From assembly GCF_027579695.1 (NCBI RefSeq), contig NC_083572.1, positions 19,237,421 through 19,301,420 on the forward strand: DNA of 64,000 nt, written 5' to 3'. The notes under the pieces are model-generated. The model made no database searches. It was not told the DNA's origin and was given only the letters and a program-made list of their open reading frames with translations. This DNA comes from Neoarius graeffei. Its lineage: Eukaryota > Chordata > Actinopteri > Siluriformes > Ariidae. Positions 43,954 through 55,267 of this stretch are shown piece by piece. The number at the start of each line of letters is the position of its first letter. The first letter of the stretch is position 1. The position numbers and the translations under genes were made by a program.

Positions 43954-44359
43954 ACACATTTTTAACATAAAATATTAGTTCACCCAGCACCATTTCTATT
44001 GCTTTGTGAAAGAATCCATTCCACTGATCGATAAGAGAATACACATACCACTGAAAATCCACTCCGGGTTTTCCGGGCGTTACCTACAACAACTTGCCGC
44101 ACGCAAGTGAAGTGAATCTCAGTGCAAGCAGAGAAATTTTGGTGCAAGGTGCAGGCTGCTTGAAAGTGGAGGAGGTGACGTCAGCCCCATTGCCACCTCA
44201 CAATGTCTAGCTTTTGCTAAAACCTTATTCTTTTGTTATATGCCCTCAAAATTAACCCTAGGCCACGTTAAATTAATGTTCAACTACACAATGAAATAAG
44301 CTTAGCCTAATGGGGTGGTATTGGTTGATGATGAATTGTTTGCAGTATTTGCTCCTTCC

Positions 44360-44404
44360 CCAGACACAATGGACATAAGGAAATTCTTTACAAAGAAGCG
44401 GAAA
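44360..44404 (+). pseudogene. Splice-bounded exon MDIRKFFTKKRK (transposon-borne)
   Basis: An acceptor TTCCCCAG precedes ATG at 44369. Twelve codons (MDIRKFFTKKRK) run into a strong donor AAA/GTAAGT at 44404/44405. MDIRKFF(x)KK is a common opening of fish ZNF862-like/hAT-related proteins. The downstream exons are not seen in the element, which contains mostly nested insertions and decayed sequence. Function of the intact family as a transposase is inference. Confidence 0.5.
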
Positions 44405-44794
44405 GTAAGTCAAAAGTTAGCTGGCTGGTCAATGTTAGATGTATTAACTAGCTTAATGTTAGCTATCATTTCATTCAAACCCAGTAGGCCGACCTTACTG
44501 TAATGCCAAGAATGAGGTCAAGTCTGCTCTGATGATATTTATTGATTCCCTGATGTGATTTGAAGAACTTGTTTTGTCTGGTCTTTGCCAGTTTTCTGGA
44601 AAGTAACATGGGGAAGGAAGAGTAGAAAGGAAAGCAATGGAGAGAGATGGATGTTATTCCAGGTGGATTGTGAAGGAAAGGGGGATAAAAGTTATGAAGT
44701 GGTAGAAAGTGTGGTGTCACCAATGTACCAATGAAGGAGTTACATCTATAAGTGTATTTGTTATACTAATCTGTAAATGTTACTGTAGTACCAC

Positions 44795-46136
44795 TAGGGA
44801 TCGACCGATATGTTTTTTTTCAGGGCCGATACCGATACCGATTATTATGGAATTGGGATGCCGATAACCGATATGTGCAACCGATAAATGTAAACATTAT
44901 AATTCACATGAAATTAAACATAGCACACACTGACACAGACCTTCATATCCATGAAATGTATGTTTAATTGTAAAATTGAACATGAAATTTTGTTCAGGGA
45001 GATGCCAGCAGCATTTGTACAATAAAGTCAAACATTAGTTAGAATAAAATGAGAAATAAAATAAATATTCACCAATAAAATAAATCACTCCCTACTATAT
45101 TACAGCTCACCATTTTCAGTGGAAAATAAATGAAAATACACTCTGGATTCTTTTACACTAAGAACTAAGTAAGACTTGCCAACTTCAAGTAGTTTTTAAA
45201 TAACAAGTGTAGGGAGCTGCCTGCAGCATTTTTTAAAAAGTAAAATCAAACATACAGTAAAGTAGGCTATCACTCCCTATTAGGAGCGGCTGCTCCTTTA
45301 AGAGTATATCGCTTTCCGAATCAGAAGCGCTAGCGAGGAGAATCACTTGCACAAGAATTATAAATACTAGTCACACCTGGCTTGTTTAAATGTTCAAATA
45401 GCGCTTTATAAAGTTACCTAACATATACAAGTGCAATGCGCTTTTTGAGCACGAGTCACGTTATGAAGTTTACTCATCACCAAAACAAATAGCCAGTAGG
45501 CTTGTGCTAGCCTACAGAACACAAACACTACGTTTTATTTCGTCTTCCCTTGACCACCTCTCTGTATGGCTGTCATTCTACTGTTCGAGTAGAACTACTG
45601 ACACATTCACAATGTTTCCAGACGGGGATTTAAAAATGACTGCAGCCTACGTTATGCTGTTTCAGCGAGACTAGTTGGTTGTAGGCTAATTCAAGTGCTT
45701 CCTTCCGTAAGCTAAGTTTGCCTGGCTACACAGATGCAAATGGACAATTTTAACGAGTAGTAGATGAAGAATGTAAACATATAATGATGTTGTGCTTTTG
45801 CAACTTGTGTGTTTGTGACTTATTGCGGGAAAAGCAGCGTGTCCTTACCTTGATACGGGCGCCTTGAAACAGTTCAGAGTGTTTAGCTGCGCGTGTCGAT
45901 TGGCTATATCTCTTGTGCCAAACAAATCAGATGCTGTGGTGGGCGGGACCGTGTTCTTGAACTCAGAGAGGCGAGTGCAGGAAAGGACGTGCAGTGACAG
46001 TCGCGTTAGGAACGAAATGGCTGCAAAAAGGCATGTTATCGGCATATCGGTGGAAATTATGGCCGATACCGATAACCCTAAAAATGCAGAATATCGGCCC
46101 GATATATCGGCCAGGCCGATTATCGGTCGACCCCTA
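44795..46136. mobile_element. hAT-type element with 8-bp target duplication, 1342 bp
   Basis: TAGGGATCGACCGATA at the left and TATCGGTCGACCCCTA at the right are inverted ends. The 8-bp AGTACCAC is perfectly duplicated (44787-44794 and 46137-46144), the hAT hallmark. Both subterminal regions are full of CCGATA/TATCGG motifs (for example 44825-44885 and 46040-46130), which look like transposase-binding iterons. No full transposase; the interior is AT-rich and unassigned. Confidence 0.92.
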
Positions 46137-46164
46137 AGTACCACCATTGCATATAGGTTGACAA

Positions 46165-46520
46165 AACTGCACTTGTTCATTGTGTGAAGTTCTCTTTTGT
46201 GTGTCATTGCTTGACACAGTGTAATTTTGTGTTATGAAGACTGCATGATGCCATGTCATTTTTGTTATATCACTAAATCGGAATAAAGTAAAACGCACCC
46301 ACTAAAGTCACTGTTGGTGGCGAACAAAATTGCACCTGTTCATTGTGTGAAGTTATTTTTTATGTGTCACCGTTGCTTGACACAGTGTGATTTTGTGTTA
46401 TGAAGTTTGCATGATGCCATGTCATGCCTGTTCATTGTGTGAAATTATGAATATTCTTATTTTTAAACATACAGTTGAGTGTCACTATTGCTTGGCACAG
46501 TGGCATGTTGTGTTGCATCT
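46165..46520. repeat. Three diverged tandem units
   Basis: TTCATTGTGTGAAGTT ... TTGCTTGACACAGTG ... TGCATGATGCCATGTCAT recurs at about 46175, 46337 and (partly) 46430. Unit spacing is uneven (about 160 and 95 bp). Confidence 0.75.
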
Positions 46521-47171
46521 AAAACTAAATAAAAAAGGAAACACAAAAAAAGTAAAATGCACCCATAAAGTCATTGTTGGTGATAAATTGTGTCACATTC
46601 ATCTCATTATCTTGGGCATAGCAGTGGGTTTAAAAACAGACTGATGAATATATGGACTAGTTGAATGAGGACTTATTGTTGAGTCTCTAAAATAGTCATT
46701 GAATTAAGTGACTTTTGTAGGTAAAATTAGGTGCTTAACAACCTGTTAAAAATACACCAGAATGCAGGAAATGGCATCTAATTAATTAAAAATTTTCGGG
46801 GGGAGGACCCCCAGACCCCCCAAAAGTCCCCCCCCCCACGCACACACACACATTTAAAAATGCTTCTAACACCCCTGGAAACCAGTTTGGGTTTTTTGTC
46901 GAATAAGGAAGTGGCTTCACCTTTTAAGAAAATCAAACACTTTCACGAAGGAGCTGACTTGATTGCGAGCAGGGAAAAAATAGAATAAATAAATAAGATA
47001 TTCTTAAGCAAACTCTTCCATACTCACTTCCGACTGTCTGTTTTTGTAAACTACATTTTAAATACAATAGTGAATTTCTATGGAGTTTTCAGGTTGAGCT
47101 CCTCTCTTCGTATTCTTTAACCACTCATTTCCTCGTTGTTCTTGAAACATTTGCTTCTATTTGTTAACATT

Positions 47172-47696
47172 TTTACGCCACCGTAAGGTGCAGGAGGCAT
47201 TATGTTTTCGGGTTGTCTGTGCGTGCGTCCGTCCCACAACCTTGTGAACGCGGTATCTCAAAGGCTAATGAAAGGAATTTCACCAAACTTTCACCATTTG
47301 TGCGCTTTGGGACAAACATGAACTGATTAGATTTTGAGATCAAAAGGTCGAAGGTCAAGGTCACTGTGAGGTCAAATGTCTGTCCGAAAACCTTGTGAAC
47401 ACAGTATCTCCAAGGCAGATGAAAGGAATTTCACCAAACTTTCACCATTTGTGCATTTGGGGACAAAGATAAACTGATTAGATTATGAGATCAAAAGGTC
47501 TAAGGTCAAGGTCACTGTGAAGTCAAATGTCTGTCCGAAAACCTTCTGAACACAATATCTCCAAGGCTGATACAAGTAATTTCACCAGGTCAAGATTACT
47601 GTGAGGTCAAATGTCCATCCCCAAATCACAACTTAAGACGTGTAGTCTACCAGGCGGAGGCATCCCCATCAACGCTGTTGGCGTCGAGTTCTATCT
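47172..47696. repeat. Dispersed repeat with internal ~130-bp tandem units, long form
   Basis: Starts near GGTGCAGGAGGCATTATGTT and ends GGCGTCGAGTTCTATCTAGTT. The block CCTTGTGAACGCGGTATCTC ... TTTCACCAAACTTTCACCAT ... CAAGGTCACTGTGAGGTCAA is present about three times. The sister copy at 59654-59972 has one block. Confidence 0.85.
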
Positions 47697-48168
47697 AGTT
47701 CTTGATAGCGGGGAGACGGTAATGCCTTTTATTTATTTCTCTGTTTTGAACAAGCAAAAACGGCGCAAAAATTAACCATATTGAAGACAGATTAAGCCTT
47801 GCTTCCATGAAAGACGGTGTCTGTCTGACCCTAGCTGGAAGTATCACGTCATGCGTGACGACATGCACAAGGGGTCTATAAACAGTACGCATACTACAAC
47901 AGTGAGGGTATATAAAATAACTTGCAAAGCAGTAAATGAAACCAAGACTAAGAAAACAGACTAGACATAATGGCGGATACGTAGTGAGGGACGCTTTTAG
48001 GAACTGAAATAAAAGATCAAAAAGCCTAATTTTTGTGGTGCTAGTTTGTAATATATGCTCATTCCAACTTGCCTGGTCGGGCATGTCGGGGACATAGCCC
48101 ACTTGCCCGAATGCATGGTTCACTTGCCCTGGGCAATCAAGCAGTCCTTAATGTCAAGCCCTGAGATT

Positions 48169-48448
48169 TTTTGGATACATGGGTAAATGGATGGGTGGAC
48201 TTATAGAGAGAGAGGTGGAAAGATGGATATAGAGATGGAGGGATAGGATATAAGTGGATCCAAGATAGAGATAGGGAGACAAAAAAGGGAAGGAAAGATG
48301 CTGAGAGGGAAGATGACAGAGCACCGCTGGTGCTCGTCATGCTCATCATTGACAAACATAATCCATCAGTGACGAAGAGAAAATTACTAGCAGTCGTCAC
48401 AGTGATGAATGTATTTGTCATCATCATCATAAGTCATCTTTTCTAGGA
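48169..48448. repeat. Degenerate GGAT/GATGG-rich sequence
   Basis: Purine-rich, diverged tetranucleotide sequence continuous in character with 42155-42262 on the other side of the transposon. Confidence 0.6.
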
Positions 48449-49542
48449 CTACGTTCAGACTGCACCCTGAAACGACCCATATCCGATTTTTTTGCCCATA
48501 TGCGACCTGTATCCGATTTGTTATTGACAATCTGAACGACACAGATCCGATTTTTTCACATGCGACCCAGGCCGCTTGGATATGTGGTCCTAAATCCGAT
48601 GCATATCCGATATTTTCACATGCGACTGCAGTCTGACCGGACAGGTCGCATTCATGCGACCTACACGTCATCAACAAGAGACAAACGTCACTATTCTGCG
48701 TTGGCTAATCCCGCCTCTTTGGTGGAAAACAACAACATTTGTACAGTTTTCAGAATTTAAATAGACTTTTATAGAATTGATCAAGCTAATGGTGGATTTG
48801 GTAGGGACCTGGATGTTGATCTGTTAGCCTGATTAAATAAAACAGTTTCTATAACTGATTTATAACTTAAACCATCCTGTACCACATCGCCAGGTCTCGC
48901 CTCATCTCCATAGCAAACTGCACTGGTGTTTCTGCACCTTGAGCCAGCGCTGAGAGAAGTTGCAGAATTCAGCTGGCTATAAACAATCTAAATAAATATT
49001 TATAAAAATGTAGAAAAAGTTTATTAATATGACGAAATAAATATGTGCAAATTATTAAGCCTGAATTAAGAGTTTGGTAATGCAGCGGCCGTATCCCAAA
49101 TGACTGCCTACTGAAGCTCGAGTGCACTATATAGAGTTTAAAAATCCATTACTTCCTAGTAACATGTAGTGCACTTATATAGAAATTAGAGAGATATTTA
49201 GGAGTCAACCCTCGTTACCAGGCTACACGTTTTCATTTCAGTTCAGAAACAAAAACACACACGAGACCTCACACTTTAACACTAACCAGATAATTAAACA
49301 AACAAAAAAAAGAAATCATTAAACTTGAAGAGTGCGCTTTTTTTTTTTTGTTGTTTACGTATTACGTAGATGTGCTTATTACGTGTCAATTTGCGCATGC
49401 GGGACACTTTTGGGTCGTTTTCCGTTCATACTGGAGATCGCATACAAGTCTCATATAATTGGTAATGTGAACGGCCTAACAAAAAAATTGGATTTCACAA
49501 CAAATCGGATATGGGTCGTTTCAGGTTGCAGTCTGAACGTAG
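48449..49542. mobile_element. TIR transposon, ~45-bp ends, 1094 bp
   Basis: CTACGTTCAGACTGCACCCT then GAAACGACCCATATCCGATT at the left matches, inverted, the right end (AATCGGATATGGGTCGTTTC, AGGTTGCAGTCTGAACGTAG). Several internal copies of ATATCCGAT-like motifs are near the left end. No clear target duplication. Confidence 0.85.
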
Positions 49543-50221
49543 AAATCCCTCCACAAATCCCTCCGTTTGCCGAAATCCAACCCCAGTAAAGAGATATCAG
49601 GAAGCCAGAGTGTAAACAATGAACGCGTGCTTGTGACCAATAAAAATCAACTACACGTAATGACCAAATGAGCGCCAAGCTTTTGTCCAATCGCAGTGCG
49701 TCTTAATTCCCATGCTGGGGTGGTGTAATTATCTCTGCGTGAACCAAACAATGGCACAGTCTAAGCTGATGAAAGTTTTGTGCTGGGCTTCTTCAAGCAC
49801 TGAAGATGATTTAAGGGCTGAAACAGCCACGGGGGAGGCACACTCGGAGCCCCGACTGTCCCCGAGCACATCAGGCAGTGTCAGTAATATAGGGGTCGGG
49901 GAAAAACCGCTAAAGTGAAAAGTGCTGTCAGCCGGCAAGCGACTGAAGGGAGCTATGTTTCAGGCAGTATGGCATGTTGTGTTCCCGTGACTAATGCTGT
50001 GGCATCATTAGGCCCCATCACTCAGGGCTATAGCCCCCGGGTATTTTTGCCCTCAAAAAAAGTAAGGGATGAATAGAAAACAACTGACTTGGATGTCATT
50101 TGGGGTTTTGAATGTTGTAATATAGTAATTTAGCTTAGAATTGGTGTCTTTGTGATTCTAAAGGAAAGAGATGTGAGTGAGAAATGATATTTTTATTAAA
50201 CTGATGATTAATTTTACTAGT
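49543..50221. other. Unassigned
   Basis: A 68-codon frame at 49712-49918 is Ser/Glu-rich (TEDDLRAETATGEAHSEPRL) and resembles the low-complexity N-terminus of a transposon-encoded protein, but I cannot identify it. Confidence 0.35.
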
Positions 50222-50233
50222 GATATTTAATAG

Positions 50234-50603
50234 GGGGCGGCACGGTGGTGTAGTGGTTAGCGCTGTCGCCTCACAGCAAGAAGGTCCGGGTTCGAGCCCC
50301 GTGGCCGGCGAGGGCCTTTCTGTGCGGAGTTTGCATGTTCTCCCCGTGTCCGCGTGGGTTTCCTCCGGGTGCTCCGGTTTCCCCCACAGTCCAAAGACAT
50401 GCAGGTTAGGTTAACTGGTGACTCTAAATTCACCGTAGGTGTGAATGTGAGTGTGAATGGTTGTCTGTGTCTATGTGTCAGCCCTGTGATGACCTGGCGA
50501 CTTGTCCAGGGTGTACCCCGCCTTTTGCCCATAGTCAGCTGGGATAGGCTCCAGCTTGCCTGCGACCCTGTAGAACAGGATAAAGCGGCTAGAGATGATA
50601 TGA
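50234..50603 (+). mobile_element. tRNA-headed SINE with perfect 12-bp target duplication
   Basis: GATATTTAATAG is repeated at 50222-50233 and 50604-50615. The body is close to 388-759 (a handful of differences), with the same AGATGATATGAGA-type tail. Likely a young insertion. Confidence 0.95.
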
Positions 50604-50891
50604 GATATTTAATAGTCAGTTGACACATGCGTCAGTTTCCTGAGACATTATGGGTGGTGATGATAAGGAGACAGAAACTGAAGTGAACTACATACATGTA
50701 AAAAAAGAGCATTATTAATAAAGATAACCTAACCTTTGAATGTGTGTGGATGATAATATTATCTTGTAAAGTTAGATATAACCTCGCCAACCTATCAATG
50801 CCAGTCTCCCTTAAAAAAATACAAGCCCCAGGAAAACCTGACTTGGCCCCTGGTCTTTTCAATAGCTAGAATAGAAATGCCCCTTGGGCTA
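50604..50891. other. Unassigned short spacer
   Basis: Nothing recognised. Confidence 0.4.
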
Positions 50892-50899
50892 CCTAATGC

Positions 50900-52152
50900 A
50901 GTGGTTCTCAAACTTTTTTCACCAAGTACCACCTCAGAAAATACTTGGCTCTCCAAGTACCACCATAATGACCAACATTAAAATACAGTAGCGTAGTAGG
51001 CCTAAGTATTCATTAAAAACAAGGCGGAGGTTTTATTTAACAAGTATATTTAATATTGTTGGCCACTGTAACATTACGCACAGTACTTTGAACAGTAACA
51101 CTGTGTTTAAATATAGGAAAATAAAACACTGTCCTTAAATAATGAATCAAATAAAATTAATTGCACATAAAAGTGAAATAAACATTGTACTAAAATAAAT
51201 ATTAAGAGTTCTTAAATATTAAATGAAAATGTACTTAAGTTAAATAACTGTACTGTTCTTAAATGTTAAGTAAAAAAAAAAAAGTACTGTACTTGATGTA
51301 CTTGAAAAAAATCAAAACGGGCTATGCATAGCTGCAGTTCCCCGATTGTGTGCGGCTTACCGGCTCTGGCGATCAGGAGGCTGGTACGATATGAAGCTTC
51401 CTGTGCTTTGGCTACGGGTGTACCATAGGACAGAATGGTGGACTTGGACTGCTTCAGTTCATCACGTTTTCGTAAAAAAAAAAATCCATTGGTTTGTCCT
51501 TTAGTGCTGTGTTTGGTTGTAAGATGCCGTTTGAGATGCGATGGTTTCATGGACTCATTGCTCAGAACATCCTCGCATACAACACACTGCGGCCTGGGCA
51601 GCTCCTCTGTCCCGCTCCAAATGAATCCCAGTTTTATGTATTTTTCGTCATACTTCCTCCTCACTGGTTTCTGCTGTTTGCTAGCAGTTCTGGGGCTAGT
51701 TTTGCCACTGTCGTTAGCATCTGCGCTCGGCTCACACACGTCCTCTTCAGTTCTCCCTCTCTCCTGATCCACGCTCCCATTCGCGGATTTAAGGCACGAC
51801 AGTAATTTTGTCGTACCCGTCATAATTAGCAAAGCCACCTCCACCTTTTCCCATCACAGCCTGGTCTACCAATGTCGGATAACCGTCTGTCAGCGGAACC
51901 GGCGGGAATGCGTACGTACGCTACGTATGGCTACTCAGAAGCACTTGCAAACTTTTTAAAATTATTAACTTAATTTGTATCTGCTTTAATTTTCTTGTCA
52001 TCGGTTAATAAGATATTTTCATCCATTCGGATATTATGGACAGTATTTCACGTTTTATTTATTTATATTTAATTAAGTAATTCTTTGGCGTACCACTAGA
52101 ATGGAGCCCGCGTACCACTAGTGGTACGCGTACCACAGTTTGAGAATCTCTG
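50900..52152 (-). mobile_element. hAT (Charlie/Buster-like) element with 8-bp duplication
   Basis: CAGTGGTTCTCAAACTTTTT at the left is the classic Charlie-type terminus. The right end reads GTTTGAGAATCTCTG. ACCTAATG is perfectly duplicated at 50892-50899 and 52153-52160. It encodes the N-terminal part of a BED-finger transposase (51266-51844, minus). At 1253 bp it is an internally deleted derivative. Confidence 0.93.
51266..51844 (-). pseudogene. N-terminal hAT transposase with BED-type zinc finger
   Basis: A 192-codon open frame; the natural start is probably the internal Met at MTGTTKLLSC, not the first codon. It has an acidic linker, then KYIKLGFIWSGTEELPRPQC and a BED-type finger CVVC ... 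HLKRHLTTKH (ligands C, C, H, H), then RKRDELKQSK. This is the architecture of Buster/ZBED5-FAM200-like proteins. After KAQEASYRTSLLIARAGKPH the family likeness is lost, so the catalytic hAT core and dimerisation domain are missing. It could bind DNA only. Confidence 0.85.
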
Positions 52153-52839
52153 ACCTAATGTATGATAAACGCTGTGTCATTCTGTGTTCAGGTTGTAAAC
52201 TGACTGACAGGAAAATCAGATTCCTTCACTGTTGGTTGTTCCAGCATTCTTCTTGACTCTGTTCAATTGTAAATCAGGTTTTGTGTTGAAGTAAAGGCTA
52301 AAGGGAGTCCTAATATCTCTTTTTGAATAATACCATGCTAAAATAAGCTTAAGTACTGTAAGCTCAAACTAAAGAGGTTTATTTGAGCTTGATGGAGCAA
52401 AGTTCATAACAATCCCACTCGCATATATTCTAAATTTGTCCTTATCCACTGGGGTGATCCCTTTTGAACTTAAGTCTGCTAAGATCCCTCCTATACACAA
52501 GAAAAACAGCAAAACTGAAGCTGATAATTATCGGCCTGTGTCTATTCTCAGCATTGTAAGCAAACTGATCGAGAAGGTTGTCTATGACCAATTCAATCAG
52601 TACCTCACAGATCACAAACTCTTATACGAGTACCAGTCAGGTTTCCGGTCCTCTTACTCCACAGATACTTGTTTAATTCATCTCACTGACTATATAAAGT
52701 CTGAACAAGACAAAGGCAATTACACAGGTACTTCTAGATCTACAAAAAGCCTTTGATACTGTGGACCATAGTATTTTCTTATGAAGCTTGAAGCCATGGG
52801 ACTTCAGAAACCTGCTGTTAACTGGTTCCATGCCTACCT

Positions 52840-53867
52840 TCCATTCCAAAGAGCCTTTTCTTACAAAGCCCCACAGTTATGGAACAGCCTTCCAAGTAGT
52901 GTTCAGGAATCAGACACTGTCTGTGTTTAAGTCTAGGATGAAAACTTATCTGTTCAGTCAAGCCTTTTGTCAATGGTGTTTATGAGGTAAAGGTGTAGAT
53001 CTGGAGGATCCTCAGACATAGTTAGTTTTGGTAAACTGGGAAGTATGGATGCTGTCAGTCCCCCACTCGCTTGCTCACTCGAGTTTGTTGACTGTGTAGT
53101 GGCTGGCTGCTTTATGTCCCGGGGTGCTCTCATGCCTGTGTTTACCTTCTGTCTCTCTCCTTTTCGTTATGCTGTCATAGTTAGCTTTGCCAGAGTCCCT
53201 GCTTGTACTCAGCGCAAAATGTATACTGTTCCTACTTATTCAGGTGACATTGGGCATACATAACCTGTGTTTTCTCTCTCTTCTCCCCCCAAAATCTGTC
53301 CCTCTGAGTTACATGTCAATCCTGGGATCGAGGTACTGACCTCTTCTACTCCTCGGACCTGCCTGATCCATCCCAATGCCCTATGTCTGGTTGGAGTCTC
53401 ATCACATCGCTCCTGTGGAGGACAGCCCCATATGGACAGTTGAAAGTCACACTTGGAAGATGCTCTGGACACTTACAGTAATGCTTTTGTGGCTGAGGAC
53501 TACAGTTGGCTTGCTAACTTTGGGACTGCGGTTGTCATGAACAGTTTTGCACTCAAGTTTCCATTAATGAAGAGTTATAAGATCAACGAAACTGACTTCA
53601 TGTTAAAACTGTTAATGTGATAGTCATGTTGTCTGTTGTTGTCCAGGTGAGGATGGGTTCCCTTTTGAGTCTGGTTCCTCTCGAGGTTTCTTCATGTCGT
53701 CTGGGGGAGTTTTTCTTTGCCACCGTCGCCACGGGCTTGCTCATTGGGGATAGATTAGGGATAAAATTGGCTCATGTCTTGGGTCATTCAGATTCTGTAA
53801 AGCTGCTTTGGGACAATGTCCATTGTTAAAAGCGCTATACAAACAAACTTGACTTGATTTGACTTGA
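52840..53867 (+). mobile_element. L2-type LINE 3' end inserted into the other LINE
   Basis: It begins within the last coding residues (in frame: AFSYKAPQLWNSLPSSVQES and KSRMKTYLFSQAF), then a ~870-bp 3' UTR with GGTTCCTCTCGAGGTTTCTT and GGACAATGTCCATTGTTAAA, and ends in TTGACTTGA units. CTACCT is present at 52834-52839 and 53868-53873 as a target duplication. The host LINE reads straight across once the insert is ignored (HAYL then RSNKQQRVEVGG). Confidence 0.87.
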
Positions 53868-53895
53868 CTACCTAAGAAGTAATAAGCAGCAGCGT

Positions 53896-54904
53896 GTGGA
53901 AGTTGGTGGCGTACTGTTTACACCTGCTAATGTGATCTGTGGTGTCCCACAGGGCTCAATATTGGGCCCTTTGCTTTTCCTTATCTATGTCAATGATATG
54001 CCCTCTGCAGTAAATAGTAAACTGTTATTGTACGCAGACAATTCTGCCCTCTTGGTGGCTGGAAAGAATACTGTTGAAATACAACAGCAGCTGTCTTCTG
54101 AACTTCAATCTGTCCATGAATGGCTTATTGATGATGAGCTATCCCTCCATCTTGGGAAGGCAGAATCCATACTCTTTGGCTCCAAACGGAGACTCCATAG
54201 TTCTGAGTCTATAGACGTCACCTGTGATGGTCAAACCCTTGCCAGTAAAACCTGTGTTAAATATTTAGGCGTTGTTCTTGACCAGTCACTATCAGGGAGC
54301 CAAATCGCTGACGCTGTCATTAGCAAATCCAACGCTAAACTTAAATTCCTGTATAGGCAGACCAGACAATTCGACATGGCTACCAAAAAGCTTTTAGTGT
54401 CCGCTCTAATGCAGCGTCATTTTGACTATGCCAGTGCTTCTTGGTACTCTGGTCTTACCAAGAAAAAGCAAGATCGTCTGCAGACCACTCAGAACAAAAT
54501 AGTTCAATATCTACTCACTGTCCCTCATCGGACCCATATAGGTCATGTAGAGTTTGAGAAGGTCAAGATGTTGCCAGTGATCCTTCGAGGAAAAACAGCT
54601 TAAACTAAATCACATGCACAACATCATTCATGGTAATGCTCCACAATATCTAACATCTGCCTTTATTCCAAATTCTTCCTGCCATAATACCCGTTCAGGC
54701 CCCCTCTCTCTGCTCATCCCTTCTGTTAGATCTTTTGGACAGTCCTCTTTCACATATACTGGTGCTTGCCTTTGGAATGGTTTACCTAGTTATATACAGT
54801 CTCAGTCTTCCAAAAGTGCTTTCAAACATCTAGTCCGAACCTTTTTATCTCAACAGCTTTTAGAGGAAGAACTCAACCCTTTTACTATGTCATCATCTAA
54901 CTAG
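53896..54904 (+). pseudogene. LINE reverse transcriptase, palm to C-terminus, mutated YADD
   Basis: Open from 53896 to 54603: CGVPQGSILGPLLF is the RT motif before the active site, and LLLYADNSALL has Asn in place of the second catalytic Asp. Thumb region KYLGVVLDQSLS, then LLVSALMQRHFDYA. A one-base shift near 54598 separates the last part (MHNIIHGNAPQYL ... TGACLWNGLPSYIQ), which otherwise continues the protein. The Asp-to-Asn change alone should abolish polymerase activity. Confidence 0.85.
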
Positions 54905-55024
54905 TCTTCTGTGTTTTTTTTATTGTCTTTGTCCTGTTAATTTTTAAACATGTATTTGTTTACTCGTATTTTGCTCGAAGTACTTTTGTACAGTATTATT
55001 TTTTCATACTTATATACCGCTCAT

Positions 55025-55025
<1 letters not shown>

Positions 55026-55080
<55 letters not shown>
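55026..55080. repeat. GT microsatellite
   Basis: An uninterrupted (TG)n of about 27 units in the LINE 3' UTR. Confidence 0.95.
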
Positions 55081-55083
<3 letters not shown>

Positions 55084-55267
55084 ACCATATTTTCTTCATA
55101 TTAATTTTACAGTCTGTGTTTCCCTTCATTTTGCCATTTGATTTAATGGACCACAATGAAAATGTGTTTTCACTTTCTTGTGTCGTCCATGTATTTTTAA
55201 TGTATTTGCAATTGTTTGTATGTATTTACACTGAATTTACTAAATAACATCAATCAATCTATCAATC

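Larger units (their letters stand above)
42268..48163. mobile_element. ~5.9 kb DNA transposon with nested SINEs and hAT MITE
   Basis: CAGGGCTCGACATTTAAC at the left and CCTTAATGTCAAGCCCTG at the right are inverted repeats. The first bases on each flank share AGATT (42263-42267 and 48164-48168). Both subterminal regions are rich in CTTGCCC motifs (42297-42358 and 48088-48130), and it sits in GGAT-rich sequence that continues on the far side. Inside are a splice-bounded exon (44360-44404), two SINEs, a small MITE, an hAT MITE and a CACTGTGAGGTCAAA-type repeat. I recall this terminal sequence from fish elements encoding ZNF862/KIAA1586-like proteins; the superfamily cannot be settled here. Confidence 0.7.
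52400..55267 (+). mobile_element. LINE (L2/CR1-like), 5' truncated and interrupted
   Basis: RT parts: KSAKIPPIHKKNSK, NYRPVSILSIVSKLIEKVVY, YQSGFRSSYS (52436-52756); VLLDLQKAFDTVDHS in another frame; after the insert, ICGVPQGSILGPLLFLIYVN (53935-54000), YADNSALL, KYLGVVLD. The C-terminal piece is at 54614-54904. The 3' UTR holds a GT microsatellite (55026-55080), and the element ends in AATCAATC-type units (55249-55267). Frameshifts are near 52730 and 54598. Confidence 0.83.

Noticed and set aside
49712..49918. Small Ser/Glu-rich gene
   Set aside because: Low complexity, no match recognised, surrounded by transposon sequence; left unassigned.
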